A stretch of 64,000 nucleotides of DNA from Hoylesella buccalis ATCC 35310 (GCF_025151385.1 NZ_CP102287.1:1798001-1862000); one strand, 5' to 3'; shown: positions 36,285 to 44,900, numbered from the stretch's first letter. Program-made: numbers and translations. Notes: generated by a model not told the origin, from the letters alone.

Positions 36285-38258
36285 ATGGCAGAAAATCAGA
36301 ATACCGAAAACAATTATTCGGCCAGTAACATCCAAGTCTTGGAAGGACTTGAGGCTGTTCGCAAACGCCCTGCAATGTACATCGGTGACATCAGTGAGAA
36401 GGGTCTCCATCACTTGATTAACGAGACCGTGGACAACTCTATTGACGAAGCGATGGCAGGTTATTGCACCGACATTGAAGTGACCATCAACGATGACGAA
36501 TCAATAACTGTACAAGATAACGGTCGAGGCATTCCCGTAGACCAGCACGAAAAACTGCACAAGTCGGCCCTGGAAGTGGTTATGACGGTACTCCATGCCG
36601 GCGGAAAGTTCGACAAAGGCTCGTACAAAGTCAGCGGTGGTCTGCACGGAGTTGGTGTAAGTTGCGTTAACGCCCTATCCTCTCACATGACATCTCAGGT
36701 GTTCCGTGACGGCAAAATCTACCAACAAGAATACGAAAGGGGAAAAGCCCTCTACCCCGTGAAAGTCATTGGAGAGACCAACCTGCGTGGAACGCGTCAG
36801 CAGTTCTGGCCAGATAAGTCTATATTCACAACCACTCACTTCCAATGGGACATCATTGCACGGCGCATGCGAGAGCTGGCTTTCCTGAATGCAGGCATTC
36901 GCATCACCCTTACTGACCTGCGTCCCAATGAGGAAGGCAAGACACGTACGGAGGTTTTCCACGCCAAAGACGGCCTCAAAGAGTTCGTCCGCTACGTTGA
37001 CCGCCACAGAACGCACCTCTTCGACGATGTTATCTACCTGAAAACAGAGAAGCAAGGCATCCCCATTGAGGTGGCTATCATGTACAACACCGACTATTCT
37101 GAGAACATACACTCGTACGTTAACAACATCAACACCATAGAGGGTGGCACGCACCTCACAGGTTTTCGCGCCGCACTGACACGCACGTTGAAGACGTATG
37201 CAGACAACGACCCCGCCATTTCAAAGCAAATTGAAAAGGCAAAGATAGAGATTGCCGGTGAAGACTTCCGTGAAGGACTTACCGCTGTGATATCCATTAA
37301 GGTGGCAGAGCCGCAGTTTGAGGGACAGACCAAGACCAAATTGGGCAACAGTGAGGTATCTGGAGCCGTACAACAAGCTGTTGGCGAAGCACTTACCAAC
37401 TACTTGGAAGAGCATCCTACCGAGGCAAAACAAATCTGCGAGAAGGTGGTTTTGGCAGCTACGGCACGTATTGCGGCACGAAAGGCGCGCGAGAGCGTTC
37501 AGCGTAAGAACGTCATGAGCGGTGGAGGACTGCCAGGTAAACTGGCCGACTGCTCGAACAAAGACCCGAAAGATTGTGAGATATTCCTGGTGGAGGGTGA
37601 CTCCGCAGGTGGATCGGCTAAGCAAGGACGCGACCGATACACGCAAGCCATATTGCCATTGCGTGGAAAAATCCTGAACGTGGAAAAGGTTCAATGGCAC
37701 AGAGTGTTCGAGGCTGAGTCGGTGATGAACATCATTCAGAGCATCGGCGTGCGCTTTGGCGTAGACGGAGAGGACGACCGAGAGGCCAATATCGACAAGC
37801 TGCGCTACGACAAGATTATCATCATGACCGATGCCGACGTCGATGGTTCGCACATCGACACACTCATCATGACGCTGTTCTATCGCTTCATGCCCAAAAT
37901 CATCGAAGAAGGGCACCTCTACATCGCTACTCCACCGCTTTACAAGTGTACTTACAAGAACAAGGCCAGTGAATATTGCTACACCGAACAGCAACGACAG
38001 GCCTTCATAGACAAGTACGCCCAGGGCGAGGAAGACAGCAAGAGTATTCACACACAGCGATACAAAGGTCTTGGTGAGATGAACCCTGAGCAATTATGGG
38101 AAACGACCATGGATCCAAAGACTCGCCTGTTGAAGCAGGTAACCATCGAGAATGCAGCCGATGCAGACGAGATATTCTCCATGCTTATGGGTGATGACGT
38201 GGAACCACGTCGTGAATTTATTGAACAGAACGCAACCTATGCGAACATTGACGCATAG
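36285..38258 (+). CDS. gyrB: DNA gyrase subunit B
   Basis: The 657-residue type IIA topoisomerase ATPase subunit introduces negative supercoils with GyrA. The GHKL ATPase domain has LEAVRKRPAMYIGD (about 22-35), ETVDNSIDEA and GGLHGVGVSCVNALS. The TOPRIM domain has EGDSAGGSAKQGRDR (about 435-449) and the metal motif DADVDGSHI (about 514-522). The C-terminus has QRYKGLGEMNPEQLWETTMD. The ~650-residue length lacks the E. coli insert, as usual in this phylum. ParE is the alternative, but the motifs fit GyrB better. It is followed by a strong terminator. Confidence 0.95.
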   Translation: MAENQNTENNYSASNIQVLEGLEAVRKRPAMYIGDISEKGLHHLINETVDNSIDEAMAGYCTDIEVTINDDESITVQDNGRGIPVDQHEKLHKSALEVVMTVLHAGGKFDKGSYKVSGGLHGVGVSCVNALSSHMTSQVFRDGKIYQQEYERGKALYPVKVIGETNLRGTRQQFWPDKSIFTTTHFQWDIIARRMRELAFLNAGIRITLTDLRPNEEGKTRTEVFHAKDGLKEFVRYVDRHRTHLFDDVIYLKTEKQGIPIEVAIMYNTDYSENIHSYVNNINTIEGGTHLTGFRAALTRTLKTYADNDPAISKQIEKAKIEIAGEDFREGLTAVISIKVAEPQFEGQTKTKLGNSEVSGAVQQAVGEALTNYLEEHPTEAKQICEKVVLAATARIAARKARESVQRKNVMSGGGLPGKLADCSNKDPKDCEIFLVEGDSAGGSAKQGRDRYTQAILPLRGKILNVEKVQWHRVFEAESVMNIIQSIGVRFGVDGEDDREANIDKLRYDKIIIMTDADVDGSHIDTLIMTLFYRFMPKIIEEGHLYIATPPLYKCTYKNKASEYCYTEQQRQAFIDKYAQGEEDSKSIHTQRYKGLGEMNPEQLWETTMDPKTRLLKQVTIENAADADEIFSMLMGDDVEPRREFIEQNATYANIDA

Positions 38259-38278
38259 GCGCTAAATAAGCAAAATTT

Positions 38279-38313
38279 AAGGGGCATGCAATCGATTTGC
38301 ATGCCCCTTTTTT
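38279..38313 (+). terminator. Rho-independent terminator of gyrB
   Basis: GGGGCATGCA (38281-38290) pairs with TGCATGCCCC (38298-38307), 7-nt loop, followed by TTTTTT. Confidence 0.9.
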
Positions 38314-38359
38314 CATATTCTAATGTGTCGTATGGCCCAGCCCTTGTTGTTAGGAAGGT

Positions 38360-39394
38360 TTATCGCACCCCATAGGCCGCCTGACTCATGTAAACAGCCA
38401 CCGTTTTCAAACGCAAATAATTGTCGCTGAGATACATATATCCTCCGAAAGGATTGTTCTTGCCCCACGAATTTTTAGCTATATAGTAAGTATTTCCATG
38501 CTTATCATGCGCCAATCCCACCAATACCATACAATGGTCGTCAGTAGTTTTCAGTGTTTCAAACTGCCTTTGACGCGCTACTGGCGTTACATTTACGGTC
38601 TCATTGGGCAACTTGGCCACGCCCTGTGCAAACGAAAAGCCTGGCTCACTGATGTCCCCTTCCCAGCAAACGGGATGCCCCGTCTGCAAAGCCCCCTTGA
38701 CATGTGCCATCAACGTGTCGAGGGGCACATTCATAAAGGTGTCGCGGTACCGATTATCGGGTATCTCCAAAGCAAACGAATGACCGTAGGGATGGTGCGT
38801 AAAACTGGTCAATGAGAGATATTCATGAGGCAGACAAACGCTGTGAGCAAACTGTTTTGGCGTATATTCGGCATGCCTGAAAAAGACAAACCGTGGCATG
38901 AAACCAACTTCAGCGTCCAGCATTTCATCCACAAGGCCATCCATTTTCTGCAGACTTGCTGACCGCGAGGCCGTCAACTGCACCTTTCTGGCCAACACGT
39001 TGTAATTTACTTGCTGGCCATGATACGTGTCCTCATGCAGCACCCCATATCTTTCCAGCAAACGAAGGGCCATCGATGCCGTCCCACGAAGCGACACCTG
39101 CTTTCTTCCTCCCGCAAAGAAAGCCTCACGAGCCTGCTCCTTCAGCAACATTCGGGCAAGATAGTCGACCGACAAGTTGACCGAGTCGCCCATCATCAGC
39201 CGTTCCGATTCGATGGTTCCCAGCATGGCATACGCCCAACAAAGCGAACTGCTTCCCTGGTTCTGCACGGGAGTGGCCTTCAACATCACATCCGTTTTGA
39301 ACTGATGATGCCGTACTTCGTTCGACTTATTCGCATTTCTGCAAGCCGAAACTACAACCAACGTGCTACACACAAACAAGAGTATCTTTCTCAT
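38360..39394 (-). CDS. C1-family (papain-like) cysteine peptidase lipoprotein
   Basis: The 344-residue protein has a lipoprotein signal beginning MRKILLFVCSTLVVVSAC. The catalytic Cys is in QNQGSSSLCWAYAMLG, preceded by the oxyanion Gln; the catalytic His is in DDHCMVLVG and the Asn in AKNSWGKNNPFGGYMYL, as in bleomycin-hydrolase-like C1 peptidases. It should be an extracytoplasmic aminopeptidase or peptidase attached to a membrane. The ORF could open 13 codons earlier (39433), but the -7 element at 39402-39409 lies downstream of that codon, so the ATG at 39394 is used. It is divergent from the U32 gene. Confidence 0.87.
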   Translation of the reverse strand: MRKILLFVCSTLVVVSACRNANKSNEVRHHQFKTDVMLKATPVQNQGSSSLCWAYAMLGTIESERLMMGDSVNLSVDYLARMLLKEQAREAFFAGGRKQVSLRGTASMALRLLERYGVLHEDTYHGQQVNYNVLARKVQLTASRSASLQKMDGLVDEMLDAEVGFMPRFVFFRHAEYTPKQFAHSVCLPHEYLSLTSFTHHPYGHSFALEIPDNRYRDTFMNVPLDTLMAHVKGALQTGHPVCWEGDISEPGFSFAQGVAKLPNETVNVTPVARQRQFETLKTTDDHCMVLVGLAHDKHGNTYYIAKNSWGKNNPFGGYMYLSDNYLRLKTVAVYMSQAAYGVR

Positions 39395-39401
39395 CTCTGT
39401 G

Positions 39402-39409
39402 CAAAGATA
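39402..39409 (-). promoter_or_regulatory. -7 promoter element abutting the C1 peptidase start
   Basis: Minus-strand TATCTTTG ends 7 nt before the ATG, so the mRNA should have almost no leader. Confidence 0.55.
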
Positions 39410-39441
39410 ATACAAAAACCAAACAAATCGCACAGCTTTAC

Positions 39442-39472
39442 TTTGCAGTTATTACAAATAAGCGTAACTTTG
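39442..39472 (+). promoter_or_regulatory. Promoter of the U32 gene
   Basis: TTTG (39442-39445), 19 nt, TAACTTTG (39465-39472); the ATG follows after 5 nt. Confidence 0.7.
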
Positions 39473-39477
39473 CAAGT

Positions 39478-40737
39478 ATGAAGTATCAGTTATCAGACTT
39501 TGAAATCATGGCACCCGTGGGGTCCAGAGAGAGCCTTGCAGCCGCCATTCAGGCTGGAGCGGGAGCGGTATACTTCGGCATCGGCCAGCTTAACATGCGC
39601 TCACACTCAGCCAATCATTTTACAATTGACGACCTGCACGACATCGCCGAAACGTGCAAGGCACACGGCATCAAGACCTATCTCACGGTGAACACTGTGA
39701 TTTATGGCGAGGATATCCCAACCATGCGCAAAATAATCGACGCGGCAAAGGATGCCCAAATATCGGCGGTGATTGCCAGTGACGTGGCCGTGATGACCTA
39801 CTGCGTGGAGAAAGGGGTGGAAGTGCACCTCTCCACCCAACTCAATATCTCCAACATCGAGGCCCTGAAGTTTTACGCCCGCTTTGCTGATGTAGTTGTA
39901 TTGGCGCGCGAACTGAACCTAAAACAGGTGAAAGAGATTCACCAACAGATTGTCGAACAACACATCTGCGGCCCCCATGGCGAGCTCATTCGCATCGAGA
40001 TGTTCTGTCATGGCGCATTCTGCATGGCAATCAGCGGTAAGTGTTACATGAGTCTTCACGACGCCAATCGGTCCGCCAACCGTGGTGAATGCGTGCAAAT
40101 CTGCCGCCGTTCGTACACCGTTACCGACAATGAGACGGGCAACCAACTTGAGATTGACAACAAATACATCATGAGTCCGAAGGACTTGAAGACCGTTCGC
40201 TTCATCAACCTCATGATGGACGCAGGCGTGCGGGTGTTCAAAATCGAGGGCAGGGCGCGCGGACCAGAGTATGTGTACAATGTGGTGACGTGCTACAAAG
40301 AAGCTATTCAGTCGGTTATCGACGGTACTTTCACCGAAGAGAAGAAAGATGCTTGGGACAAACGTCTGTCTGCCGTCTTCAACAGAGGATTCTGGGACGG
40401 CTATTATCAGGGTCAGAAGCTGGGCGAATGGACCAAAGAATATGGTAACAAGGCTACCGAGAAAAAGGTCTTGGTGGGCAAGGTGGTGAAGTATTTCTCT
40501 AACCTTGGCGTGGCAGAGTTAGCTGTCGAAGCCGCTGAGATAGAGCTTGGTGAGCGTCTACTCATCACGGGTCCCACCACGGGCGTGATGTATTTCGACG
40601 CCAACGAGATACGCTATGAGCTGAAACCGGTACAAAAGGCCGAGAAAGGATGGCGCATCTCCATTGCCGTTCCCGACAAAGTGCGCCCCAATGACAAGCT
40701 ATTCAAGATAGTAAGTGCGGTGAAACGGGATGCGTGA
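39478..40737 (+). CDS. U32-family protein (TrhP/RlhA-like, probable RNA hydroxylation)
   Basis: The 419-residue protein has the family opening IMAPVGSRESLAAAIQAGAGAVYFG and the U32 signature ending FCMAISGKCYMS (about residues 184-195). Conserved Cys residues in FCHGAFC, GKC and GECVQIC fit the Fe-S ligand set found in members that hydroxylate RNA bases (TrhP for tRNA U34, RlhA for 23S rRNA) using prephenate. Old annotations call the family collagenase or peptidase; no catalytic peptidase site is evident. The C-terminal beta-barrel is retained (about 330-419). Exact substrate is not decidable here. Confidence 0.85.
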   Translation: MKYQLSDFEIMAPVGSRESLAAAIQAGAGAVYFGIGQLNMRSHSANHFTIDDLHDIAETCKAHGIKTYLTVNTVIYGEDIPTMRKIIDAAKDAQISAVIASDVAVMTYCVEKGVEVHLSTQLNISNIEALKFYARFADVVVLARELNLKQVKEIHQQIVEQHICGPHGELIRIEMFCHGAFCMAISGKCYMSLHDANRSANRGECVQICRRSYTVTDNETGNQLEIDNKYIMSPKDLKTVRFINLMMDAGVRVFKIEGRARGPEYVYNVVTCYKEAIQSVIDGTFTEEKKDAWDKRLSAVFNRGFWDGYYQGQKLGEWTKEYGNKATEKKVLVGKVVKYFSNLGVAELAVEAAEIELGERLLITGPTTGVMYFDANEIRYELKPVQKAEKGWRISIAVPDKVRPNDKLFKIVSAVKRDA

Positions 40738-40758
40738 AAATGACGGCCTCTCCCCCAA

Positions 40759-40779
40759 CCCCTCCCCGAAAGGGAGGGG
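40759..40779. repeat. CCCCTCCC/GGGAGGGG hairpin
   Basis: CCCCTCCC (40759-40766) and GGGAGGGG (40772-40779) pair around a 5-nt loop, within a CT/GA-rich stretch (40748-40781), 21 nt after the U32 stop. It may be a terminator or a dispersed GC-rich repeat. Confidence 0.55.
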
Positions 40780-40843
40780 AGTGATTAGCTTGCTTGCTGC
40801 ATAACATTGTCAAAACCTCGAAAAATCAACGTGAACCAATCAT

Positions 40844-40920
40844 AAAGTTCAAATCTCAAAGTTCAACGTTCAAAATAAACTGACTATAAAGTTCAATGTT
40901 CAAAGTTCAATGTTCAAAGT
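40844..40920 (+). repeat. 14-nt tandem repeat AAAGTTCAATGTTC
   Basis: Two identical copies are at 40888-40901 and 40902-40915, with a partial third, and two degenerate copies at 40844-40857 and 40858-40871. It lies just upstream of the SufE gene. Confidence 0.8.
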
Positions 40921-40935
40921 AAAACCTCTCTTTTT

Positions 40936-41358
40936 ATGACCATCAACGAATTGCAAGACGAAGTAATAGAAGATTTTTCAGAGCTGTCCGACTGGATGGA
41001 CAAGTACCAAATGCTCATCGACTTGGGCAACGAATTGGAGCCATTAGACGAACGATACAAAACCCAATCGAACCTCATTGACGGCTGTCAGAGTCGCGTT
41101 TGGCTGCAATGCGACGAGCAAGAAGGCAAGTTGTACTTCACGGCCGACAGTGATGCGCTCATCGTTAAGGGCATTATAGCACTGCTCATCCGCGTGGTCA
41201 GCGGGCATACGCCCCAGGAAATCATGGATGCAGAACTCTATTTCATCGACCGCATCGGCCTTCATGAGCATCTATCACCCACCCGGGCCAACGGTTTGCT
41301 GGCGATGGTAAAGCAGATGAAGATGTATGCGCTGGCCTTCCAAGCCAAACAACCTTAA
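40936..41358 (+). CDS. sufE: SufE-family cysteine desulfuration protein
   Basis: The 140-residue sulfur-acceptor protein takes persulfide sulfur from a SufS-type cysteine desulfurase for Fe-S cluster assembly. The acceptor Cys is residue 51 in IDGCQSRVWLQC, the same position as E. coli SufE Cys51. Length and fold elements match. The desulfurase itself is not in the window. A TrmH-type gene begins 15 nt later. Confidence 0.93.
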   Translation: MTINELQDEVIEDFSELSDWMDKYQMLIDLGNELEPLDERYKTQSNLIDGCQSRVWLQCDEQEGKLYFTADSDALIVKGIIALLIRVVSGHTPQEIMDAELYFIDRIGLHEHLSPTRANGLLAMVKQMKMYALAFQAKQP

Positions 41359-41373
41359 CCTATTGCTGGGAAA

Positions 41374-41904
41374 TTGAGAAAATTAAAGACCATAGAAATG
41401 CAGCGGTTGTCGGTCAAAGACTTCAAGGCGGCCGACAAACTACCGCTGGTCGTCGTGCTCGACGACGTGCGATCACTATATAATGTGGGCTCGGTATTCC
41501 GTTCGTGCGATGCCTTTCGGGTTGAAGCGGTGTACCTCTGCGGCATCACGGCCACCCCTCCACACCCAGAAATTCACAAGACTGCCCTTGGTGGAGAGGA
41601 TAGTGTGGACTGGCAATACTTTGCATCGGCCACCCAAGCGGTGGAAGATTTGAGGGAAAGGGGATATTGTGTGTACGCCATCGAACAGGTGGTAGGCTCC
41701 ACCAAACTGCAAAATTTGTCCGTTGACCGCAGTCAACGTTACGCCGTAGTGTTCGGCAACGAGGTGAAAGGCGTGCACCAAGACACGGTTGACGCATGCG
41801 ACGGCTGCCTGGAAATACCGCAGTTTGGCACCAAACACTCGCTCAACGTTTCGGTCACCGCAGGCATTGTGGTATGGGAGTTCGCCCGAAAACTGCTGCT
41901 GTAA
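41374..41904 (+). CDS. TrmH-family (SPOUT) RNA 2'-O-methyltransferase
   Basis: The 176-residue SPOUT methyltransferase has motif 1 VVVLDDVRSLYNVGSVFRS (about residues 28-46), motif 2 VVFGNEVKGV (about 126-135) and the knot motif 3 LNVSVTAGIVVWE (about 157-169). It should methylate a ribose of tRNA or rRNA with SAM. The start is TTG at 41374: the resulting N-terminus MRKLKTIEMQR is what I would expect of Bacteroidetes homologues (recalled, not searched). The ATG at 41398 would remove it. It lies 15 nt after sufE and is probably co-transcribed. Confidence 0.87.
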   Translation: MRKLKTIEMQRLSVKDFKAADKLPLVVVLDDVRSLYNVGSVFRSCDAFRVEAVYLCGITATPPHPEIHKTALGGEDSVDWQYFASATQAVEDLRERGYCVYAIEQVVGSTKLQNLSVDRSQRYAVVFGNEVKGVHQDTVDACDGCLEIPQFGTKHSLNVSVTAGIVVWEFARKLLL

Positions 41905-42082
41905 TCATACGACACTCATCAAAGTTGATGACAGAAGAAAGTCAAGTTGAATACGGCAAATTGTAAAATAAACACAGCAATCGGCATTCGTCTAACGTGT
42001 TAACGCTCAATAAATAACGGCTTAAGCGGTTAAAATATTTTAATTTCAGTTTACTTCTCATTGCCTTTGCCGTCATTATATG

Positions 42083-42090
42083 TATATTTG
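42083..42090 (+). promoter_or_regulatory. -7 promoter element for the OmpA-like lipoprotein
   Basis: TATATTTG matches TAnnTTTG; a TTG lies 19 nt upstream (42061-42063). The ATG is about 100 nt downstream, leaving a long 5' leader. Confidence 0.5.
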
Positions 42091-42189
42091 GCAAAAGAAC
42101 CGTGTACCCAAACAGGCTTAAAATGACGTTCATCCAAGAGCCAGACACACACGAAAAGAAGATTTTAAACTGAATAAAACAATAAAATC

Positions 42190-43056
42190 ATGAAGAAGAA
42201 AAATGCTTTTATATTACCCTTGTTGGCCGCAACATTACTTGTTACAGGCTGTGCCAGCAAGAAAGATTTAGAGAATTGTCAAACGGAGAACCGCGAGTTG
42301 ACAAACAACTACATGACAGCCAAGGAACAACTGGCTGCCGCACAGGCTCGCGTTACCTCGCTGGTGGAACAACTTGCACAGCAAAAGAACGACTACGCTG
42401 CTTTGCATAAGTCACTGGACAAGAGTTTGTTGAACACCAGCTCCAACAACATCAACATCTCTAAGTTGGTTGATCAGATTAATGAGTCCAACCAATACAT
42501 CCGCCATTTGGTGGAAGTAAAGTCAAAGTCAGACTCGCTGAACATGGTGCTGACCAACAACCTCACCCGCTCTTTGAGTCGTGAGGAGTTGAAAGAGGTT
42601 GACGTTCAGGTACTCAAGGGCGTGGTATACATCAGCTTGGCCGACAACATGCTGTACAAGAGCGGCTCTTACGAGATTAATGACCGTGCTGCAGAGACGC
42701 TGAGCAAGATTGCCAAAATCATCATGGACTACAAGGATTACGATGTCTTGGTAGAGGGTAACACGGACAACGTGCCGGTAAACCAAAACAGTCCGCTGAT
42801 GAAAAACATCCGCAACAACTGGGATTTGTCAACCCTTCGCGCATCGAGCGTGGTGCAGTTCTTGCAAAGCCACTATGGTGTTGATCCCAAACGAATGACT
42901 GCCGGCGGCCGTGGTGAGTACAATCCGCTGACAAGCAACAACACGGAATTGGGCAAACAGCGCAACCGCCGTACGCAAATCATCATCACACCGAAGCTCG
43001 ACCAGTTCATGGATCTGATTGACAAGGCACCCGAGAACGAGGGCATGGCGAAGTAA
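42190..43056 (+). CDS. OmpA-like peptidoglycan-associated lipoprotein
   Basis: The 288-residue protein has a lipoprotein signal with its Cys in LLVTGC (about residue 21). A coiled coil covers about 25-130 and a C-terminal OmpA/Pal domain about 145-275. The peptidoglycan-contact residues are in VEGNTDNVP and the loop NNWDLSTLRASSVVQFL, followed by RNRRTQIIITP. It should tether the outer membrane to the cell wall by binding diaminopimelate. The ~100-nt leader and the very strong downstream hairpin are consistent with an abundant, stable mRNA, but that is inference. Confidence 0.92.
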   Translation: MKKKNAFILPLLAATLLVTGCASKKDLENCQTENRELTNNYMTAKEQLAAAQARVTSLVEQLAQQKNDYAALHKSLDKSLLNTSSNNINISKLVDQINESNQYIRHLVEVKSKSDSLNMVLTNNLTRSLSREELKEVDVQVLKGVVYISLADNMLYKSGSYEINDRAAETLSKIAKIIMDYKDYDVLVEGNTDNVPVNQNSPLMKNIRNNWDLSTLRASSVVQFLQSHYGVDPKRMTAGGRGEYNPLTSNNTELGKQRNRRTQIIITPKLDQFMDLIDKAPENEGMAK

Positions 43057-43107
43057 CGCAACGATTTTCTGCCGATGCCTCAGGTCTCGGCAGGTAAAAA
43101 TATAACT

Positions 43108-43148
43108 GAAAGCGGGGGCGTTCCAAATGTTGGAACGCCCCCGCTTTC
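43108..43148. terminator. 19-bp hairpin between convergent ompA-like and trpS genes
   Basis: The arms at 43108-43126 and 43130-43148 are perfectly complementary over 19 bp with a 3-nt loop (ATG). The stem includes GCGGGGGCGTTCC and ends in AAA/TTT on both sides, so it can terminate in both directions. Confidence 0.85.
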
Positions 43149-43176
43149 GGTGTTCATGCAGCCTTTGTCAGACCTG

Positions 43177-44163
43177 TTATGACCTGAACCCGATGATTCT
43201 ACGCACCTCTTTCAAGGTAGTGCTGGCACTTTCGCGCGCCCGGTCGGCACCCTCTTTGGCAATCTTGTCCAGCAACTCCTTATTCGAAATGTATTCGTTA
43301 ATCTTCTCTCTGATAGGAGCTACTGTCGCACAGATGTCCGCTGCAATCTGCTTTTTCAAGTCTCCGTAGCGAATGCTGCAATCGTTCCACTTCTCATCAA
43401 AATAGTCGTATGTGTCTTGTGTCGAGCAAATTCGCAAGAACGTGAACAGGTTTTCAATCACCTCCGGCTTCTCACTATTGGCCTTCTCGGGGCCACTGTC
43501 CGTCACGGCCTTCATCACTTTCTTAGAGATAGTCTTGTCATCATCGTGCAGATAGATGCAGTTTCCGGTGCTCTTCCCCATCTTTCCACTTCCATCCAGG
43601 CCCGGCACCTTCAATGCCTGCGAGTTGAAATAGAAGTTTTGCGGTTCAGGAAAGAAGTCTACGCCATAGATTCTGTTGAAGCGCGAGGCGCACTTACGCG
43701 CCATTTCCATATTTTGTTCCTGATCTTTACCTACCGGAACCTTCTTAGCCCGATGCTGCAAGATGTCGGCGGCCATGAGCGTTGGGTATGTAAAGAGCCC
43801 CGCGTTGACGTTGTCGGGCTGCTGACGAGCCTTCTCCTTAAACGTGGTGACGCGTCCCAGTTCGCCGATATAAGTGTTCATGTTGAGGTAAAGATACAAT
43901 TCCAGCGTTTCTTTCACGTCACTCTGAACATAGATGGGAGCCTTTTGGGGATCGATACCACAGGCAAGATATTCAGCCAAAATGATGCGTGCGCTGTCTT
44001 GTATGTCTTCTGGTTTGGGTCGAGTGGTCAATGAATGCCAGTCTGCAATGAAAAACATGCAATCATACTTGTCCTGCATCTCTATGAAGCTCTTCACTGC
44101 ACCGAAATAATTTCCCAGGTGTAAATAACCTGTCGGGCGTATTCCACTAACTACTTTTTCCAT
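43177..44163 (-). CDS. trpS: Tryptophan-tRNA ligase
   Basis: The 328-residue class Ic synthetase charges tRNA-Trp. HIGH-type motif LHLGNY (about residues 15-20) within SGIRPTGYLHLGNYFGA, and KMSKS-type motif GKMGKSTGN (about 193-201) are present. Length matches bacterial TrpRS. A -7 element lies 33 nt upstream of the ATG, on the minus strand. Confidence 0.97.
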   Translation of the reverse strand: MEKVVSGIRPTGYLHLGNYFGAVKSFIEMQDKYDCMFFIADWHSLTTRPKPEDIQDSARIILAEYLACGIDPQKAPIYVQSDVKETLELYLYLNMNTYIGELGRVTTFKEKARQQPDNVNAGLFTYPTLMAADILQHRAKKVPVGKDQEQNMEMARKCASRFNRIYGVDFFPEPQNFYFNSQALKVPGLDGSGKMGKSTGNCIYLHDDDKTISKKVMKAVTDSGPEKANSEKPEVIENLFTFLRICSTQDTYDYFDEKWNDCSIRYGDLKKQIAADICATVAPIREKINEYISNKELLDKIAKEGADRARESASTTLKEVRRIIGFRS

Positions 44164-44196
44164 TATCTATTCCTTTTTTTAATTGATTATCATCTG

Positions 44197-44204
44197 CAAA
44201 GGTA
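44197..44204 (-). promoter_or_regulatory. -7 promoter element for trpS
   Basis: Minus-strand TACCTTTG matches TAnnTTTG, 33 nt before the ATG at 44163. Confidence 0.55.
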
Positions 44205-44243
44205 CATCAAATTGAACTCAACGCAAAAAAATATAATCAAAAG

Positions 44244-44275
44244 TTTGGAGGTTATCAGAAAAAGGCATATCTTTG
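44244..44275 (+). promoter_or_regulatory. Promoter of tRNA-Val
   Basis: TTTG (44244-44247), 20 nt, TATCTTTG (44268-44275), followed by the GC-rich GCACCCGCT also seen after the tRNA-Glu promoter. Confidence 0.75.
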
Positions 44276-44298
44276 CACCCGCTTACTTCAAGTAGCAA

Positions 44299-44373
44299 GG
44301 GCGTTTAGCTCAGCTGGTTTAGAGCATCTGCCTTACAAGCAGAGGGTCGGCGGTTCGAATCCGTCAACGCCCA
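44299..44373 (+). tRNA. tRNA-Val (anticodon TAC)
   Basis: A full cloverleaf is visible: acceptor arms GGGCGTT and AACGCCC, D-arm TAGCTCAGCTGGTTTAGAGC, anticodon arm TCTGC-CTTACAA-GCAGA with TAC at 44334-44336, and T-arm CGG-TTCGAAT-CCG. CCA is not encoded. Confidence 0.96.
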
Positions 44374-44384
44374 CTGGGGTGTTT

Positions 44385-44420
44385 CCCTGTAATCCTTCGG
44401 GATTGCAGGGATATTTTTTT
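44385..44420 (+). terminator. Terminator of tRNA-Val
   Basis: CCCTGTAATCC (44385-44395), loop TTCG, GGATTGCAGGG (44400-44410), one G-U wobble, followed by ATATTTTTTTT. Confidence 0.9.
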
Positions 44421-44500
44421 TGCCTTCATGTTCGCACCGCCTCGCCCACCAACGTTTTATCAATCAGTCAATCAACGAGTTACAAATCCATTTCAATAGC

Positions 44501-44576
44501 ATTGAGTTTGGCCTCCAATTACAATGACTTTAGCGTCCAATAGCAAAGACTTTGGCCTCCAATAGCAATGACTTTG
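44501..44576 (+). repeat. 22-nt tandem repeat array D
   Basis: Units start at 44501, 44523 and 44545 (22 nt each) and a partial unit AATGACTTTG starts at 44567. The third unit reads AAAGACTTTGGCCTCCAATA plus GC. A tail of a preceding unit (TTTCAATAGC) lies just before 44501. It gives the clearest consensus of the family. Confidence 0.88.
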
Positions 44577-44900
44577 TTTTTCATCCTCATATCATTCATT
44601 TTTTCAACAACAAATTGAACAAAAAGAAACAAATTTTATTGTTTAAAATCAATGAACGCTGACGTTCACAAAATCAAACGAATTTGGGAAAGATGTGCAA
44701 CATGTCCATGTCGGAAGTTTTGTTTCATTTGCAGAACGTTTGCGTTCATTGTCTTATTTACTTCATACGCATTCATTTGTTACATTTGTAGTTCAACAAT
44801 ATTGTCCTTCAATGAAAGAGCCGTAAAAACGGATGCTCCATTTTGATTCAAATTAACGAAAAATAGGACAGCCCATGCCCATGCATTGGTATTATTTTTG

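Noticed and set aside
39478..40737. Calling the U32 protein a collagenase
   Set aside because: That is an old family name; the Cys set fits Fe-S RNA-modifying members and no protease site is visible.
44652..44846. 64-codon ORF with Cys/Phe-rich product
   Set aside because: AT-rich gap, no start context, no recognisable domain, composition typical of chance translation.
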